Assembly (NCBI RefSeq): GCF_032854445.1
Contig: NC_088299.1
Span: 186,001 to 250,000 of the forward strand
From: Liolophura sinensis
Taxonomy: Eukaryota > Mollusca > Polyplacophora > Chitonida > Chitonidae
Reading direction: 5' to 3'
Length of the DNA: 64,000 nucleotides
The position numbers and the translations under genes are program-made. Positions 60,781-64,000 of the stretch are shown here, piece by piece. The notes beneath the pieces were generated by a model that was not told where the DNA came from, made no database searches, and saw only the letters and a program-made list of their open reading frames with translations. Numbering within the stretch: the stretch's first letter is position 1; every line of letters starts with the position of its first letter.

Positions 60781-63438
60781 ATATCTGTGTTGTGGCTTGC
60801 ACAATTCTTGCATTAATAGAACAGCATTGTATACCGTAGATTCAAATATTTGAAGCTGATTTAGGTCACGTATGAAAATTTGTTTCTTCTGTCTTTATTC
60901 TGAAATATGCACAAAGATATCATATGGACTAATGAATATTTAGTTTATAGTGGACCAAAGTTTCATTTGACCAGGATCGTTACCCGGATATCCAAGACGT
61001 TGGTTACATATACATTCGATCTGTCTGTGATTCCATAGTGTCGCAATTGCTTTTACTGAGAATGGAATCAGATGTTATAAACATTGTCATGAGAAGTGGG
61101 AGTGGGCCATTTTGCATGAACTTAGTTTTATGTTTCCATAAATATTTGGTATCTTTCATCGTTTATGTCAAACAAGCGAATATTTCAAAAGAATACTTGC
61201 CTTGATAATTTCAGCACAGATATCTGGCTGTACTTGAGAATTTGCTAGAACATTATCTCTGAAAATATCAGCCTTCTGAATCAGTGACCTTTTTCTTCCA
61301 TCTCCAGCAATGCTCGAAGTACTAACAACTGTTACATAAAGGGACGCATACTGCATGATTATGTGTGTGGCTAATCGAGGAAAATTGCACACAATTCAGT
61401 TTGAACTGTAGCACACATAAAGCACTACTTCAGTTCTAAGAGAAGCTGGGCAGAGATATTGAAATGATATAAAAGATACGCTAGGGAACAGAGCTAACAC
61501 CATGGTTCAAACAGATTTACCATGAAACTCTATTCAACTTGTAGAAGTGAAATGTTTTCAAAAACAAAGCCTTTGGCAGTTCCTGTAAAATTTTACTGAT
61601 CAGATGTGACCTGACAATATTCCGCAGATGACAATGAGTCAGCTAGATGTGACGTCCAGCAAGGCAGTTATGCTGGAATTAGGTCATGCATGGCTGAAAG
61701 CGTGACGGGTCATACCTGGTGTTCTTTCATAATGTCACACCATACAAAATTGGAAATGACAGAAAACTTTTGTTTCTGTACTTACCTTTGAAACTAGCAA
61801 CCGTAGTTTTAATGCATTTCAATTTTTTTACAATTTAGGAAAGCAATTCAGACTGTTTCAATCCTTATCATTTATCCGCTTTTAAGACATACAGGTCTTA
61901 ACAATGTTGTAGCTCTTTGATAAAAAAAGAATTGCATTCAGTCTGTTGTATACTCTATTTAAGATGTCTGCAACCTAGACTTTAGAACACTATTTCAATC
62001 ACCATGAAAGTACCAATAGTTCTGTTGATACAAGTATACTACCTTGTATATTGTCAAAGCCTGAAGTAGATCAAGAAGTGTTTTTTTATAAGCCTACTGC
62101 CATTATGGAGCATAGTACATTAACGATTCTGTCCATCTGTTTGCCATGTTTTCAATTGTTTTCCACGTGGAGTTTTAATTTTTGGTGGATACATAGACAC
62201 AGATGTGTTGATACAAGTATGTGTCACGTCTGATATTATCCCTTTCTGCATTCGTCATGGTAACCAACTCGCCATTTGCCTTTTTTTGTACAGTATAAAT
62301 AGATATGATGACCCCAACAGTTTTTCAAGAAAAGTTTTAATTTTTGGTGGATATTGATGTGATTTTCAGATGTGTCCATTTCAGCATTTGTCATTCTTAC
62401 AAGTCAGCCATTTTCCCATTTTCAGGAAAATGTATAAATAAGGATAAAGACATTTCTTTTGTGGATTTTCAAATTTTTACATAAAACTTAGTTCATTGTA
62501 GTATGAAATGCTAAAAACAAAGTTAACATGTTTTTGTATGAAATAGCACTGATTTGGTTCAAACCCCAACTCATTTAATAACATATACTCTGATCTGAAG
62601 AGACCATTGTCTTTACCGTTAGTATGGTAAAAGTGACATAAAGTGTGGTAACTACTAATAAAAATTTATTCATCACAAGCCTATATGTTTGATGCATTAA
62701 ACATGAATTTAAATCTATTACAGTATGAGTATTGTATGCTATATTTGTTTACAATAAAATTTTCAAAAAATCTTGATATATCTTGGATAATCTTTACGGT
62801 TAACATTTTGATCATCAAGAGCATTTAAGTCACCAAGTGCGGATAGGGGGAGCTACTGTATTTGTTTTGAAGCACCAAGATGTTATTCAGCCATTTTGTT
62901 CCTACACACCCACAAAACAGTACATAACAACATCAAAACTGCATTTATCAGAAATGCCACACAAATAGGTTGTCAACATTTTCAACAATTTCAACATTTT
63001 TACAAAATCTTCAATAGTTACTAGTGCATACCTGAGAGATTATAAGCTCTAAATCCATATTAGTCTAATTCTGACAAAATGTGTCTTTACTGTTATCAAA
63101 CTTTGTCTTTCTCGTTACAAGTTGAAGTAACAGCAAAGACAAATAGTGGTAACAGTAAAGACCGATGCCCGTTTAAAGTTAATAAGTATCTACAGTTTCT
63201 TTACTGTAAGTTTCTGTTTTTCAACTTAAAATACGAGACAATATGACCATTATCTTCATTTTGCAAAGTGATTTGTTAGTTAATCTAAACTGATGCAGGT
63301 AAAATTACTTTCTCTGTGATTATTCTGCAGATGCAGTGTTTACCAGAAATTTGGAACATTTAAATTCATTTTAAAAGGATATACATGTAGTTCACCGTGC
63401 ATCTCTCTGAGTATGGGTGGGTGACTTACTGTGAATGT

Positions 63439-63582
63439 ACCGTATGTGGGAAGGTCTTCCAGAAACCTGCAGATTGTCGCGGGTTTTCCCCGGGCTCTGC
63501 TGGGTTTCTTCCAACCATAATGCTGGAAGCCGTCGTTTTGTGAAATGTTCTTGATAAAACACCAGTGGAATAAATAAATGCT
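63439..63582 (+). mobile_element. SINE, 5'-truncated and diverged
   Basis: The body runs from CGTATGTGGGAAGGTCTTCC to GATAAAACACCAGTGGAATA plus a short tail. It lies in the NEK11-like intron after exon 3. Confidence 0.8.
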
Positions 63583-64000
63583 ATAGATGTAAGTTTGGTT
63601 TGTTCCTACATAGTTGGTTGTCAGAATGTTACTTTTTTTCTTTTACAATGACTGAGACCACTGACATTATTAGTTATTGTAAAGAACAGACTTGATAAAT
63701 TTGCATGTTTTACTTATCGTGTAAGTTAAATGGAATGTTAATGCATTGCAGATACATAAATGTTTGTCCCAAGGCCAGCACAAATAAAATACATGTAGTT
63801 CTTTGAGCAAAAATGTGGCTGTGGAAATACAAGTACTAGTCAGAATTATTGGCCTCAGCATTTTTTCAGTTCAGACAGCCTGTGTAAGGCTCGGTACAAC
63901 ACATTTCTGTAACTTGGCCAAAAGTTCAACTCAAAAGAGGTTTTAGTGAATGTACAATAAACTCAGTATATTGATATTGTTGTATAATCCTTATTTTAAT

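Larger units (their letters stand above)
60389..64000. other. NEK11-like intron after exon 3
   Basis: This holds the SINE-free repeat copy, one diverged SINE and AT-rich DNA. No exon with a DFG or APE motif was found on the plus strand, so the intron is at least 3.6 kb. Confidence 0.6.

Overview
This is a 64 kb piece of animal nuclear DNA, not a prokaryote or organelle. The genes are split by long introns with GT-AG junctions, repeats are dense, and the recognisable proteins (a TRPC channel, SmD1, the JmjC hydroxylase KDM8/JMJD5 and a NEK11-type kinase) are metazoan. Several features together suggest a marine lophotrochozoan, probably a mollusc: tRNA-derived SINEs ending in (AAATA)n, a BEL/Pao retroelement and a Polinton/Maverick remnant. 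That placement is an inference.

Layout. On the minus strand, 20.3 to 2.1 kb carries the 5' part of a TRPC-type cation channel gene: four phase-0 exons separated by introns of about 0.8, 6.6 and 9.8 kb. The rest of the gene lies off the left edge. Its introns are full of minisatellites (43-bp and 76-bp arrays), CA/GA microsatellites and SINEs. From 20.3 to 36.3 kb no live gene is visible. This stretch is a transposon zone: a 576-bp fold-back element between TTAA sites, a decayed BEL/Pao fragment between direct repeats, a decayed Polinton/Maverick element with integrase C-terminus and capsid pseudogenes and a candidate terminal inverted repeat, two long inverted repeats and two SINE families.

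From 46.0 to 36.3 kb on the minus strand lies SNRPD1 (SmD1) in four exons. It is complete except for one missing base in exon 3. A tRNA-Tyr(GTA) gene with a 15-nt intron sits divergently 288 bp from its start codon. From 49.3 to 47.8 kb on the minus strand is an uninterrupted 487-codon KDM8/JMJD5 reading frame. About 300 bp upstream, on the other strand, is a candidate first exon of an unidentified gene. From 50 to 59 kb is repeat-rich DNA, including a local duplication and a degenerate tandem family. From 59.27 kb to the right edge are the first three coding exons of a NEK11-like kinase, up to the HRDLK catalytic loop; the rest lies beyond the window.

The genes do not form a pathway or operon. 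The nearest thing to a shared regulatory unit is two divergent pairs: SNRPD1 with tRNA-Tyr, and KDM8 with the unidentified exon. Two conserved genes (SNRPD1 and tRNA-Tyr) each lack one base in a two-base C/G run where family conservation predicts it, and a third weaker candidate lacks one in an A run. This could mean base-level assembly errors, so frameshifts in this window should be read with care. I did not find a clearly new biological system. The least ordinary items are the Polinton remnant with its inverted ends, the TTAA fold-back element, the SINE insertion that has an unoccupied paralogous site 2 kb away, and the intronless KDM8.
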